Below, piece by piece: positions 18,499 through 28,319 of a DNA stretch of 64,000 nucleotides. This DNA comes from Longitalea luteola. Its GTDB lineage: Bacteria > Bacteroidota > Bacteroidia > Chitinophagales > Chitinophagaceae. Every line of letters starts with the position of its first letter. The stretch's first letter is position 1. The stretch spans positions 558,001 through 622,000 of the forward strand of contig NZ_JAFIQX010000002.1 in assembly GCF_017356035.1 (NCBI RefSeq). The letters are read 5' to 3'. The notes beneath the pieces are model-generated. The model did no database searches, was not told where the DNA came from, and saw only the letters and a program-made list of their open reading frames with translations. Position numbers and translations under genes: made by a program.

Positions 18499-19137
18499 TC
18501 ATAATAAATTGTCGAACTCATACAACGGATCAATATGAGTGCCGGCCTTCATTTCAAATACCGGTTTAATAATGCCGTCTTTTAACCCGTACACCCAACC
18601 GTGCAGGTCTGGCTGGTTATTTTGTTTCCAGGCACGTTGAATGATGGATGTTTTGGCCAGGTTATTTACCTGCTCCCGAACATTCAGTTCTACAAGTCTG
18701 TCGGTACGTTTTTCGGTATCTTTAATGGAGTCCAGTTCTTCGCGGTGCAGGCGGTATACATCCTTGATATTCCGCAGCCACATGTTCAGCACTGGTTTGA
18801 AATCGCTCTGGGTGGTAGCTGCTTTAACGCCGCCACAACCGTAATGGCCGCAAACGATCACGTGTTTTATTTTCAGGTGATTTACGGCATAGTCGAGCAC
18901 GCTCAGCAAATTCACATCGGTGTTCACCACCATATTGGCAACATTGCGATGAACAAAGATCTCGCCTGGTTGTGTACCTGTAATTTCATTGGCCGGTACG
19001 CGGCTGTCGCTACAACCGATCCATAAAAACTCAGGTGTTTGAATGTCGGCTAACCGCTTGAAATACTCAGGGTCTTCGCTGACCTTCTCTGATGCCCAGG
19101 CTTTATTCTCCAATAATAACTTTTCGTATGATTGCAT
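18499..19137 (-). CDS. Beta-class carbonic anhydrase
   Basis: Interconverts carbon dioxide and bicarbonate. The ATG at 19137 (MQSYEKLLLENKAW) yields 212 residues; the longer TTG reading was rejected because ATG matches the family start. Zinc ligands and catalytic pair are clear: CSDSRVPANEI (Cys-Asp-Arg) and HYGCGGV (His, Cys). It lies 90 bp downstream of a SulP gene on the same strand, suggesting co-transcription and coupled bicarbonate uptake and conversion. Confidence 0.96.
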   Translation of the reverse strand: MQSYEKLLLENKAWASEKVSEDPEYFKRLADIQTPEFLWIGCSDSRVPANEITGTQPGEIFVHRNVANMVVNTDVNLLSVLDYAVNHLKIKHVIVCGHYGCGGVKAATTQSDFKPVLNMWLRNIKDVYRLHREELDSIKDTEKRTDRLVELNVREQVNNLAKTSIIQRAWKQNNQPDLHGWVYGLKDGIIKPVFEMKAGTHIDPLYEFDNLL

Positions 19138-19227
19138 GATCGATCTTTTAGACTTAATAAAATTAAACAACCTTTTTTTAATGGGGTCGGTTTTCGCGAT
19201 CGGCCCGCGATGGCACCGGCGTCTGTA

Positions 19228-20844
19228 TTACACTTCGGCCATTTCTTTTTCTGCAATCACCGGTTTCGCATGCGCTACAATGTTAGTACCGTTGGCTGCA
19301 AAACCCTGATCCTTGTGATTACTTTTTCTTAATTCTACCGAAATGCCTTTCAACGGGGCGTGTTTTAAGAAGTCTTCAATAACCTCGATGATGTCCCTGT
19401 CAATGAAATCGGCCCTGGTTGCATCGATGAGCACTGAGGAATTTTCAGGTACTTTTTCGAGCCTGTTCTTAATGATGGGTTTATTTAAAAAGGATACATC
19501 CTTACGTAAACGGAACAAATACCTGTTGGCGTCATTTACCACCAGAACGGCCGATTTAAAGTTACTGCGAATAACAAAGAACATACCTACCACGCAGCCT
19601 ACTAAAATACCTTTCAGCAGGTCGGTGAGCAGGATAGCTGCTATGGTAATGGCAAAGGGTAAGAACACATCCCAGCCTTTTTTATAAAAGCTTATGAACA
19701 GCGAAGGCTTAGCCAGCTTGAAACCTGTATAGATCAGGATGGCAGCCAGTGCCGACAACGGTATAAGGTTGAGCAGGGATGGGATAAAGGCTACAGAACC
19801 CAGCAGGAAAAAACCATGGAAAATGGTAGACATTTTGGTTTTTGCCCCGGCATTGATATTGGCCGATGTACGCACCACCACTGAGGTAAGTGGTAAACCG
19901 CCAATAAAACCTGACACCATATTACCAGCGCCCTGGGCCATTAATTCGCGGTTGGTAGGAGTAACGCGTTGATAAGGATCCAGGTCATCAGCCGCTTCAA
20001 TATTCAATAAGGTTTCCAGACTGGCTACAATGGCAAGGGTTAATGCTGTAGTCCACACCACCGGATTCGTTATATGGCTGAAATCAGGGAATGTAAAGAA
20101 CGACAGGAATCCCTGTACAGAATCAGCCACCGGAATTTTCACCAGGTGGGAGTCTTTGATCACCATATCGGGGGCTGAAGACCTTAAGGTTTCATTGATG
20201 ATAACTGCTACCACTACCACGATCAACGGAGCGGGCATAAGTTGCAGGATCCTGGCTTTGGGAGCAACATATTTTTCCCAAACAACCATGATCACCAGCG
20301 AAACGACGCCAATGATGAGAGCGGCTGGTATCAAATGACTAAAAGCGCCAAACAAACTGCTGAAGGTGTTGCCGCCATCGGCCTGCTGAAAGCTTTCATC
20401 ACCTACGTAATCAGCATCGTAACCCACCAGGTGGGGAAATTGTTTCAGGATCAGGATCAACCCAATGGCTGCCAGCATCCCTTTAATTACACTGGAAGGA
20501 ATATAATCACCGAGAATACCGGCTTTAATTATACCTAAAATGATCTGGAATACGCCGCCCAGCACAACGGCCAGCAGGAATGCTTCGAACACCTGCAGTT
20601 TACCAATGGCTACAATTACAATAGCTGTTAAACCGGCTGCTGGTCCGCTCACACTTAATTGCGATCCACTTAGAGAACCGATAACAATACCGCCCACCAT
20701 ACCGGCAATAATGCCAGAGAACAACGGAGCCCCCGATGCCAATGCTATACCCAAACAGAGGGGGAGCGCTACCAGAAATACTACTATCGACGAAGGCAAA
20801 TCTTTTCCTAACGCGCCTGCGTATTGTTTTACTTTTTTAACCAT
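19228..20844 (-). CDS. SulP-family transporter with STAS domain (BicA-like)
   Basis: ATG 20844 (MVKKVKQYAGALG) gives 538 residues. SulP core: DLPSSIVVFLVALPLCLGIALASG, SVSGPAAGLTAIV, GGLPLTSVVVRTSANINAG, about 12 spans. The last 90 residues form a STAS domain (SSVLIDATRADFIDRDIIEVIEDF) that in this family controls transport. With the carbonic anhydrase directly downstream it is most likely a sodium-dependent bicarbonate transporter like cyanobacterial BicA; sulfate transport is the alternative. Confidence 0.88.
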   Translation of the reverse strand: MVKKVKQYAGALGKDLPSSIVVFLVALPLCLGIALASGAPLFSGIIAGMVGGIVIGSLSGSQLSVSGPAAGLTAIVIVAIGKLQVFEAFLLAVVLGGVFQIILGIIKAGILGDYIPSSVIKGMLAAIGLILILKQFPHLVGYDADYVGDESFQQADGGNTFSSLFGAFSHLIPAALIIGVVSLVIMVVWEKYVAPKARILQLMPAPLIVVVVAVIINETLRSSAPDMVIKDSHLVKIPVADSVQGFLSFFTFPDFSHITNPVVWTTALTLAIVASLETLLNIEAADDLDPYQRVTPTNRELMAQGAGNMVSGFIGGLPLTSVVVRTSANINAGAKTKMSTIFHGFFLLGSVAFIPSLLNLIPLSALAAILIYTGFKLAKPSLFISFYKKGWDVFLPFAITIAAILLTDLLKGILVGCVVGMFFVIRSNFKSAVLVVNDANRYLFRLRKDVSFLNKPIIKNRLEKVPENSSVLIDATRADFIDRDIIEVIEDFLKHAPLKGISVELRKSNHKDQGFAANGTNIVAHAKPVIAEKEMAEV

Positions 20845-21028
20845 ATTAAAAACGTTTTTATGAGAAGCACATGGCTTGCCCGGTTTGACAATAAGATACC
20901 CGGTTGAATTCAAGGATGCACCTGGAAACAAATGCTTTTTTAGCCAGATGTACATTTCATATCAACAAAGCAATCGTATTCCCGCATGGCAGGAAGAATA
21001 AAAATGACTGATCAGAATGGGGAAAATG

Positions 21029-21403
21029 TCAGGCTTCCGGAGGAGGTGAAAAGGATTCCGGATGATAAATGCAGAGTTTTTCAGCTTCGTGAACTTTATG
21101 TTCGTATAGCCAGTTGATCCAGTCCGGATTTACCGGAGTGTGATATGGATGCAAATATTCTTCTGAGAAAGTTAAGGGCGCATCGGGCGACTTTTCATCA
21201 GGACCGGCAGGATTAGTATTGCACCCTCCCTCGGTCTCTTCGTCACAACCTCCATTAATACAGGTAATGGGTACTTTACTCATCTCTTTCGACATATACA
21301 AAAAGTTTATACCGGTGATCCAGAGCAGCAAAAGCATCATGGCAATGGCCACGATCTTTTTCGCAACAGATACAGTATATTCTTTTTGTATTGCTTTATC
21401 CAT
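21029..21403 (-). CDS. Small single-span membrane protein, function unknown
   Basis: 124 residues: one membrane span at about 17-37 (IVAIAMMLLLLWITGINFLYM), then an acidic extracytoplasmic domain with five Cys (CINGGCDEETEGGC, later CIYHPE) and Pro-rich end. Its Cys/Pro pattern suggests a disulfide-bonded periplasmic domain. No family recognised. It is 184 bp upstream of nothing co-directional; the SulP gene begins downstream at 20844. Confidence 0.55.
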   Translation of the reverse strand: MDKAIQKEYTVSVAKKIVAIAMMLLLLWITGINFLYMSKEMSKVPITCINGGCDEETEGGCNTNPAGPDEKSPDAPLTFSEEYLHPYHTPVNPDWINWLYEHKVHEAEKLCIYHPESFSPPPEA

Positions 21404-21612
21404 GATTATGAGTAACGATGCAAAAATAAGGTTTCAGGCTTCAGGTGACAAACGTTAAATTTTATTAACAATTGCCAGTAAAGGCCACAAAAATTAGGCA
21501 ATTAAAACCAATAATCAAAACCGCTTATATATCTACACGCAAACTATATAAAAAAACGCCCGGACGAAATGTTTTACAAGCAGGATCAAATATTGTTGAC
21601 TATTAATTTCCT

Positions 21613-21852
21613 TTAAATTTCTTTAGAGTTTTCCGGCAGGTGATCATATTCGCCCTTAAGCGCATAATAGCCGAAAATAACCAGGCCAATGGCGATGGGG
21701 ATAAATATGATGATAAATACAGCCCATTGAATTTTAGTATCTAAAACAGGTTTTTTAGCTATTTCTTCAGCAGCCGTTTTTATGAGGTAATATATAGTAA
21801 CCGGGCCAAGGATGATCCACACAATTCCCAGCCATCTTTTTAACTGATTCAT
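21613..21852 (-). CDS. Small two-span membrane protein next to MFS transporter
   Basis: 79 residues with two spans (about 7-24 and 42-66) joined by a charged loop. It starts 20 bp after the MFS symporter stop, so the two are surely co-transcribed. In Bacteroidota a short two-span protein often follows such symporters (I believe DUF6814, not verified). It may be an accessory subunit. Confidence 0.7.
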   Translation of the reverse strand: MNQLKRWLGIVWIILGPVTIYYLIKTAAEEIAKKPVLDTKIQWAVFIIIFIPIAIGLVIFGYYALKGEYDHLPENSKEI

Positions 21853-21872
21853 GTTGTTCTTTTTAATATTAT

Positions 21873-23423
21873 TTAATCGTTAACATCGGGATCGATGCGG
21901 TTAGAAATGTAAATAGCGCCGATAAATAAACATACGGCAGCCACAATAATGGTATACCACAATCCTGATAATTTGTCAGTCACATAAATAGTGGTGAGCA
22001 GCGTGGCGATAAAAGGGGTCAATCCCCCGAACACACCGTTGCCGATATGGTATGGAAGCGACATGGAGGTGTACCGGATGCGGGTCGGGAAAAGCTCCAC
22101 CAGGAAGGCGGCGATGGGGCCATATACCATCGTCACATATAGTATCAATACGAATATCAGCGCCACCAGTTTGCGGTAACTGCCGGTATCCAGTTTTTTG
22201 TCCTTATACTTGATGGAACTATGGGCCGCCCCGGCCAGGGCCGTATTGGCAAAAAGGGTATCTGCTTTTATTTCTTTAAATACAGCACCGTCGCTGTAAT
22301 GCACTTCGGAAGTTACCAGGCGAATAGAATCGGCCGGGTTCTTTTCGCTAACGATCGTTTTCTCTTCCAGTAATTTTCTATGACTCGCCAGTTCGGTTCT
22401 TCCGGTTGGCTCGGTTAATGCCACGAATTGTTTGAAAATGGGCTGATAGGTACAAATAGCCAGCAGCATACCCACCAGCATGATCCATTTACGGCCTATT
22501 TTATCACTCCACCCGCCGAAGACCACAAAGAATGGAGTAGCCAGTAAAATGCCCCAGATAAGAATGGTACGCGACTGATCGAAATCAATATTGCAAACAT
22601 TCTCGAGGAAAGACTGCGCATAGAACTGCCCGGTGTACCACACTACTCCCTGGCCCATGGTCGCGCCGAACAGCGCCAGCAGCACCATTTTCAGATTCGT
22701 TTTATTGCCAAAACTTTCTTTAAGCGGGTTGGTCGACACCCTGCCTTCTGTTTTTAATTTGGCGAACAGCGGCGATTCGTTCATCCGTAAACGAATGTAT
22801 ATCGATACGCCTACCAGCAGTATGGATACCCAGAAAGGAATGCGCCATCCCCAGTCGTTAAAGCGTTGAATGGAAGTGTTGAGGTCTGCCGCCAGGTAAT
22901 GCCGGGTGATCAGGATCACACCCAACGAAAGAAATAAGCCCAGCGTAGCGGTGGTTTGGATCCAGCTGGTATAGTAACCGCGTTTGTTGGCCGGTGCATG
23001 CTCTGCAACATAAGTAGCTGCACCGCCATATTCGCCGCCGAGGGCAAGCCCCTGCAGCAGGCGAAGCAACAATACCAGCAGCGGTGCCGCAAAGCCAATG
23101 GTGGCATACCCTGGTACAAGGCCAATGGCGAATGTAGAACCACCCATGAGGATCAGTGTCAGCAGAAAAGTATATTTCCTACCGATCAGGTCGCCTAAAC
23201 GGCCAAATACCAATGCACCAAAGGGGCGAACAATAAAGCCTGCTGCGAAGGTGGCCAATGTTGAAAGCAGTGCGGCTGTGGGATTTGTCTTTGGAAAGAA
23301 CTGGCTTGCGATAACAGTGGCCAGGCTACCGAAAATGTAAAAATCGTACCATTCAATTAAGGTTCCTACTGAAGAGGCAGCAATGACCTGCCAGATAGTT
23401 TTGGAGCTCGAAGCTTTCGTCAT
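21873..23423 (-). CDS. MFS metabolite:H+ symporter
   Basis: 516 residues, 12 predicted spans. N-terminal SSVGTLIEWYDFYIFGSLA and the loop GRLGDLIGRKYTF are typical of the metabolite:H+ symporter (ProP/KgtP/ShiA) group, as is GWRIPFWVSILLVG. An unusual polar insert of about 80 residues lies between spans 9 and 10 (region with EEKTIVSEKNPADS). Substrate probably an organic acid or osmolyte; not determined. Co-transcribed with the small membrane protein after it; acs on the other strand hints at acetate or organic-acid use. Confidence 0.88.
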   Translation of the reverse strand: MTKASSSKTIWQVIAASSVGTLIEWYDFYIFGSLATVIASQFFPKTNPTAALLSTLATFAAGFIVRPFGALVFGRLGDLIGRKYTFLLTLILMGGSTFAIGLVPGYATIGFAAPLLVLLLRLLQGLALGGEYGGAATYVAEHAPANKRGYYTSWIQTTATLGLFLSLGVILITRHYLAADLNTSIQRFNDWGWRIPFWVSILLVGVSIYIRLRMNESPLFAKLKTEGRVSTNPLKESFGNKTNLKMVLLALFGATMGQGVVWYTGQFYAQSFLENVCNIDFDQSRTILIWGILLATPFFVVFGGWSDKIGRKWIMLVGMLLAICTYQPIFKQFVALTEPTGRTELASHRKLLEEKTIVSEKNPADSIRLVTSEVHYSDGAVFKEIKADTLFANTALAGAAHSSIKYKDKKLDTGSYRKLVALIFVLILYVTMVYGPIAAFLVELFPTRIRYTSMSLPYHIGNGVFGGLTPFIATLLTTIYVTDKLSGLWYTIIVAAVCLFIGAIYISNRIDPDVND

Positions 23424-23476
23424 ATATGGGAAGCGGTTTTCTCGTTGTTTAAGCTATAAATATAAGGCACAACTTT

Positions 23477-23597
23477 CAAGACGCAAGACACAAGTTTCAG
23501 GATCAGGTATTGATTGCGCAAACGAATGCGTGATTAAGCACAAGGCTCAAGGCTCACAATACAAGATATAAGGCACATGAGGTTTAGTGCACAAAGT
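23477..23597. repeat. 7-bp tandem arrays (CAAGACA and CAAGGCT families)
   Basis: Two blocks: 23477-23504 (CAAGACG, CAAGACA, CAAGTTT, CAGGATC) and 23541-23582 (CAAGGCT, CAAGGCT, CACAATA, CAAGATA, TAAGGCA). GCACAAGG here pairs with CCTTGTGC at 23625-23632. They lie between divergent MFS and acs genes. Confidence 0.75.
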
Positions 23598-23687
23598 TTA
23601 TCATCTTATGCCCTGGTACTTGCACCTTGTGCCTTTTTATTCGTATTTTAACGGCCCAAAATTTAAAAGGGATTTAAACTGATTGTT

Positions 23688-25601
23688 ATGTCATATCCTT
23701 ACCAGATAAAATCAGCAGACCAATACAAAGCCGCGTACGAAAAAAGCGTTAATGAGCCGGAAGCGTTCTGGGACGCTGTAGCCTCTACCTTTCATTGGAG
23801 AAAAAAATGGGATAAAGTACTTGAGTGGGATTTTAAAACGCCAACAATTAAATGGTTTGCCGGTGGCAAACTGAACATTACTGAGAACTGCCTCGATCGT
23901 CACCTGGAAAAATTAGGCAATACGCCTGCCATTATATGGGAGTCGAACGATCCTGAAGAACATCACCGCGTTTTAACGTATCGCGATCTGCACGCCAAGG
24001 TTTGCCAGTTTGCCAACGTTCTTAAGAACAACGGCGTAAAAAAAGGCGACCGCGTTTGTATATATATGGGTATGGTACCCGAACTGGCTATTGCCGTGCT
24101 CGCCTGTGCCCGGATCGGTGCTATACATTCCGTCGTCTTTGGCGGTTTTAGCGCGCAAAGTATTGCTGACCGGCTGCAGGATGCGAAAGCCGGGTTTGTA
24201 ATTACCTGCGACGGCGCTTTCAGGGGTAATAAAGAAATACCGCTGAAATCTGTGATCGATGATGCTCTTGTACAATGCCCGTTTGTAAAACGGGTGATCG
24301 TATTGACCAGAACGCGCACGCCGGTATCTATGATCAAGGGCCGCGATGTGTGGTGGGAAGATGAGATCAGGATCGTTGAAACCCAGGGTAATCCTGATTG
24401 TACAGCAGAAGAAATGGATGCAGAGGACATGCTCTTTATCTTATACACTTCCGGCTCAACAGGTAAACCCAAAGGGGTGGTGCATACCTGCGGCGGCTAT
24501 ATGGTGTATACCAATTATAGTTTTGTGAACGTGTTCCAGTATCAGCCGGGCGATGTGCATTTTTGTACAGCTGATATTGGCTGGATAACCGGTCACAGTT
24601 ATATTGTATATGGTCCGTTAAGTGCCGGCGCCACCTCCCTGATGTTTGAAGGCATTCCTACCTGGCCCAATGCAGGCCGGTTCTGGGATATCGTAGATAA
24701 ATACAAGGTCAATGTATTGTATACTGCGCCAACAGCCATCCGGTCGCTGATGGGTTTTGGCCTCGATCCTGTGAAAGGTCACAGCCTCGACTCATTGAAA
24801 GTACTGGGAACGGTGGGAGAGCCCATCAATGAAGAAGCATGGCATTGGTACGATGAACATATCGGAAAGAAAAAATGTCCGATTGTAGATACCTGGTGGC
24901 AAACTGAAACAGGTGGTATCCTCATTTCCAATTTAGCGGGTGTAACGCCGGCCAAGCCGGCTCATGCCACCCTGCCTCTACCGGGCATTCAACCGATCCT
25001 GGTAGATGAGAATGGCAAAGAAATAACCGGTAATTCGGTAAGTGGTAACCTGTGCATCAAATTTCCCTGGCCGGGCATGCTGCGCACTACTTACGGCGAT
25101 CATGAACGTTGCCGCCTGAACTATTTTGCTACGTACGAGAATTTATACTTTACCGGTGATGGTTGCCTGCGCGACGAAGTGGGTGATTATCGTATAACCG
25201 GCCGGGTTGATGACGTATTGAATGTAAGCGGCCACCGCATTGGTACAGCTGAAGTGGAGAATGCCATCAATATGCATGCAGGTGTGGTGGAAAGTGCTGT
25301 AGTAGGATATCCGCACGACATCAAAGGGCAGGGTATTTATGCATTTGTGATCTACCAGGGAGCGCATGGCGATGAAGCGCTGGCCCGTCAGGATATCACC
25401 CAAACGGTTTCACGCATCATTGGCGCAATCGCCAAACCCGATAAAATTCAATTCGTCAGTGGCCTGCCAAAAACCCGAAGCGGCAAGATCATGCGCAGGA
25501 TCTTACGAAAGATCGCGGAAGGTGAGCTCGATAAACTGGGTGATACCACTACCTTGCTCGATCCGGGCGTTGTTGATGAAATTGCCAAAGGAAGACTGTA
25601 A
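23688..25601 (+). CDS. acs: Acetyl-CoA synthetase
   Basis: 637 residues, full-length AMP-forming acetate:CoA ligase. Adenylation motifs YTSGSTGKPKGVVHT, DTWWQTETGG and YFTGDG are complete, and the C-terminal SGKIMRRILRK holds the lysine that is reversibly acetylated in this enzyme. A weak promoter (TTG 23620-23622, TATTTTAA 23644-23651, 21-bp spacing) lies upstream. A strong terminator follows, so the gene is monocistronic. Confidence 0.97.
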   Translation: MSYPYQIKSADQYKAAYEKSVNEPEAFWDAVASTFHWRKKWDKVLEWDFKTPTIKWFAGGKLNITENCLDRHLEKLGNTPAIIWESNDPEEHHRVLTYRDLHAKVCQFANVLKNNGVKKGDRVCIYMGMVPELAIAVLACARIGAIHSVVFGGFSAQSIADRLQDAKAGFVITCDGAFRGNKEIPLKSVIDDALVQCPFVKRVIVLTRTRTPVSMIKGRDVWWEDEIRIVETQGNPDCTAEEMDAEDMLFILYTSGSTGKPKGVVHTCGGYMVYTNYSFVNVFQYQPGDVHFCTADIGWITGHSYIVYGPLSAGATSLMFEGIPTWPNAGRFWDIVDKYKVNVLYTAPTAIRSLMGFGLDPVKGHSLDSLKVLGTVGEPINEEAWHWYDEHIGKKKCPIVDTWWQTETGGILISNLAGVTPAKPAHATLPLPGIQPILVDENGKEITGNSVSGNLCIKFPWPGMLRTTYGDHERCRLNYFATYENLYFTGDGCLRDEVGDYRITGRVDDVLNVSGHRIGTAEVENAINMHAGVVESAVVGYPHDIKGQGIYAFVIYQGAHGDEALARQDITQTVSRIIGAIAKPDKIQFVSGLPKTRSGKIMRRILRKIAEGELDKLGDTTTLLDPGVVDEIAKGRL

Positions 25602-25626
25602 CCGGTTATAATATTTTATAATATTT

Positions 25627-25663
25627 AATAAGCTCATCCCGCCTGCGTTGGGATGAGCTTATT
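25627..25663 (+). terminator. Rho-independent terminator after acs
   Basis: Perfect 14-bp stem (AATAAGCTCATCCC / GGGATGAGCTTATT), 9-nt loop, followed by ATTTTTT. Confidence 0.95.
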
Positions 25664-25737
25664 ATTTTTTCAGCCAAAATCTTTTTCTGTTTATCCTGAT
25701 CTGTGACTAATTCAGGATAAAATACCCTTTTACAGTA

Positions 25738-25768
25738 TTGCAGGTGCTGAACCCATGTTATACTTTTG
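25738..25768 (+). promoter_or_regulatory. Bacteroidota-type promoter of the fasciclin-SusD gene
   Basis: TTG at 25738-25740 and TACTTTTG at 25761-25768, separated by 20 bp, fit the -33/-7 consensus. Expected transcript start near 25774, giving an 80-nt leader. Confidence 0.65.
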
Positions 25769-25855
25769 CCACACACCAAGACCCTCCACTTATTTCCGCA
25801 TTCCATCAGCACATATACACATACAATCAAAAACCAATCATAATAATTCGAACCT

Positions 25856-27886
25856 ATGCTAAGAAATCAGCTCCTTGCGTTATGCGCTATACTCACGCTG
25901 GCGTTGGCCTGTTCAAAAAAAGATAAGAACGGAGACGAAGCTCCACCGGTTAATGCCGAGGTGAAGGCATTACAGGATTATTTATCTCAGTCAGGCAGCC
26001 TCAATGTATTTGGTGCTTCTTTAAAGGAAGTTCCCTTTACCGACGCTGAAGTGAGTAACGGCCTGACTGTATTTGCGCCCACCAATGGGGCGATAACGAA
26101 ATATGATCCCAATGCCCGCGTTGCGGCTAATGGTTTGACAGAAACCGAAATAAAAGATCATATAGTTAAAGGCATTATTAAACTGGTTGATCTTACGCAA
26201 GGTAAAAAGCTCACTACTTTGAGCGGAAAACAACTGGTGGTTACCATCGATGGCGATAAGGTAATGATCAATGGTATTGAAATAGCAAGTAATAATGTAG
26301 ATAGCGGTAAACACATCATTTATACTATTTCTGATGTGCTTTGTAAAAAGCCTGGCGCTGCAGAGATCACCGTAAGGGATGGAACCCTGTGGTCAGCTAC
26401 TGATACCCTGGGCAAAACAGTGGCGGATGCCGATGTTGCCCTCTACTTTAGCCGCGATGCTTACATCAACGATCAACCTGTTTTTACCGGTAAAACAAAT
26501 GCGGGCGGTAAAATAACTTTTAACGGGTTAACGGCCGGTACCTATTACCTGATCGTGAAAAAAGATGATAAGTATAACTATTGCGAACCTGCTTTTATTA
26601 ATGGATCGCCGGTTGCTTTCAAACCGTTAGGTATTTTTCAAAACGCTGCTCAGGTAAGCAGCCTGCCTCATATACCTAATACGGCCCCGGGCGATTTCAT
26701 TTTCCAGGATACCAACGGTGATGGCATCATCAGCGGAGATGACAGAACCGCTATTCCATTTGAAGTGGTGGTCACCAGCAACAGCACTGTTCAGGTTACG
26801 TCTTTGATAGGTTATACATTGAATCACCTGGCAGCGCCTTTCACCGACAAGGCCAATGCCCAACAATTCCTTGACAATTTGTATACCCAGATAGGTAACT
26901 GGCATCAACTGCAAACTTTAATGGATGGCATGTTGAGTGATGATGCCGAGTGCAGCACAATGAGCAGTTTTTGCAGCCTCGATAATTTTCTTATCTATCC
27001 CACCAACACTTATACAACCAGCTTATGGCAATCTGGTTATGGTTATATCAGTAACCTGAACAGACTCATCTTACATGTACCCGCGCTGAACCTGCCTGCG
27101 GCTGAGGCGAATAACCTGATTGCCCAGGCAAAAGGATTACGCGCCTTTGTTTATTTCGAGTTGGCCACCTACTATGGAGCATTGCCTTTACAAACAACCA
27201 TTACCGATCAGAACCTGCCGCGTACGGCATTGACCGAAACCTGGCAGTTCATTAAGAATGATCTTACTGAAGTGATGGGTATTTTGCCGAACAGGTTCAC
27301 AGGCGCCGATCATTTCCGAATTAATGGCAATGCCTGCAAACTGTTACTGGCGCGTATTGCTATGGCGCAGGGTGATTTTGGCAGGGCAAAACAATTGACT
27401 GATGAGCTGATCGCAGCCGCCACTTATTCACTGGTGCCTGCAAACGAAATTTTTGTGAATGCTGATAATGCAGAGATCATCTGGAATATGAAAACGGGTA
27501 TCGCCTCGGTTTACAATACTTTTTTTACTGAAGATGGTGTTAGGAATTTTAACCCGGTAGCCCGCTATGCGGAAGTATTGCTGATAAATGCAGAGGCGCG
27601 GGTATATCTGGGCCAGCCTGATGCTACCAATATAAACCTGTTGCGTACCCGCCGCGGAGGGTCGGCAGTAACGTTTGCGAATAATAGCGAGGCCATGGAT
27701 ACCGTGCGCCTGACATGGAAGAATGAAATGTACCGGGAAGGACAACGTTTTGCCAAACTGGTGAAATGGAGTGCAGCGATGGATGTTTTGTTCACTAATG
27801 GATTCAGAGAGCATCACAGCCGGTTGCCGTTGCCGCAGTATATAATGGATAAGAATTTCAATCTTTATCAGAACGCCGGCTATTAA
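25856..27886 (+). CDS. Chimeric lipoprotein: fasciclin domain, Cna-B-like domain, dockerin-like Ca loop, SusD
   Basis: 676 residues with lipobox (ILTLALAC, Cys19). Order: fasciclin-like domain (about 35-165, TVFAPTNGAI and the closing TISDVL), a beta-sandwich of Cna-B type (about 190-235, KTNAGGKITFNGLTAGTYYL), a calcium-loop/dockerin-like segment (DTNGDGIISGDDRT near 285), then a SusD/RagB body (about 320-676, AKGLRAFVYFELATYYG) ending in LPLPQYIMDKNFNLYQNAGY-like SusD tail. SusD proteins bind glycans or other ligands on the cell surface with a SusC transporter; no SusC is adjacent, and a terminator follows. The adhesion-type front end suggests surface binding rather than simple uptake. Own promoter. 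Confidence 0.88.
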   Translation: MLRNQLLALCAILTLALACSKKDKNGDEAPPVNAEVKALQDYLSQSGSLNVFGASLKEVPFTDAEVSNGLTVFAPTNGAITKYDPNARVAANGLTETEIKDHIVKGIIKLVDLTQGKKLTTLSGKQLVVTIDGDKVMINGIEIASNNVDSGKHIIYTISDVLCKKPGAAEITVRDGTLWSATDTLGKTVADADVALYFSRDAYINDQPVFTGKTNAGGKITFNGLTAGTYYLIVKKDDKYNYCEPAFINGSPVAFKPLGIFQNAAQVSSLPHIPNTAPGDFIFQDTNGDGIISGDDRTAIPFEVVVTSNSTVQVTSLIGYTLNHLAAPFTDKANAQQFLDNLYTQIGNWHQLQTLMDGMLSDDAECSTMSSFCSLDNFLIYPTNTYTTSLWQSGYGYISNLNRLILHVPALNLPAAEANNLIAQAKGLRAFVYFELATYYGALPLQTTITDQNLPRTALTETWQFIKNDLTEVMGILPNRFTGADHFRINGNACKLLLARIAMAQGDFGRAKQLTDELIAAATYSLVPANEIFVNADNAEIIWNMKTGIASVYNTFFTEDGVRNFNPVARYAEVLLINAEARVYLGQPDATNINLLRTRRGGSAVTFANNSEAMDTVRLTWKNEMYREGQRFAKLVKWSAAMDVLFTNGFREHHSRLPLPQYIMDKNFNLYQNAGY

Positions 27887-27917
27887 CAAGACCTGGTAAG
27901 CTATACTTAAAAGCGTT

Positions 27918-27983
27918 AACCGTGCCATGTTCCTTTAGATTGTCTGTACAGGCAGACAGGCGTTTCGGGACCGTGGCACGGTT
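27918..27983 (+). terminator. Nested hairpin, likely terminator of the SusD-chimera gene
   Basis: Outer stem AACCGTGCCA / TGGCACGGTT (10 bp, perfect) encloses a second hairpin TGTCTG..CAGACA. The outer arm is followed by GTTCTTTTAT. The 46-nt loop is unusually long, as if a second palindrome had been inserted in the loop. Confidence 0.6.
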
Positions 27984-28319
27984 GTTCTTTTATAGTAGCA
28001 ATATGTTTGAGATTAAAAGAGAAAACCCCACTGGCTGGAGATTGTGGGGTCTTCATAGAGACGGATACATTGACCGTTTTCTGAAGCCAATGTACTTGTA
28101 TGGATTGTTTTGTCTCACAAGTTTGAATCCCGACATGCGGGAAGCTCCCACAAAAAGCGGGATTTATGTTCATGCAATATACGCTTCAAATTGTAAACAG
28201 GTTGGTGAATGCCTGTTAATAAATATTAACAAGACAATTAAAGATGCCTGAACGTTGCTGCGGTCTGAAAAATACAGCAGAAGTCAGTAATAGTACTATC
28301 TTAGGATACGTAAAATTCC
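27984..28319. other. Intergenic region without convincing gene
   Basis: A 109-codon open frame here lacks any family signal. A small hairpin CCCCAC..GTGGGG (28026-28049) and a TTTGAATCCCG segment near 28121 are the only structures seen. Confidence 0.5.

Noticed and set aside
28115-28250. tRNA-like T-arm (TTTGAATCCCG) and a possible GIY-YIG endonuclease remnant after it
   Set aside because: No acceptor stem, anticodon arm or length fits a tRNA, and the open frame (109 codons) only vaguely resembles GIY-YIG start patterns.
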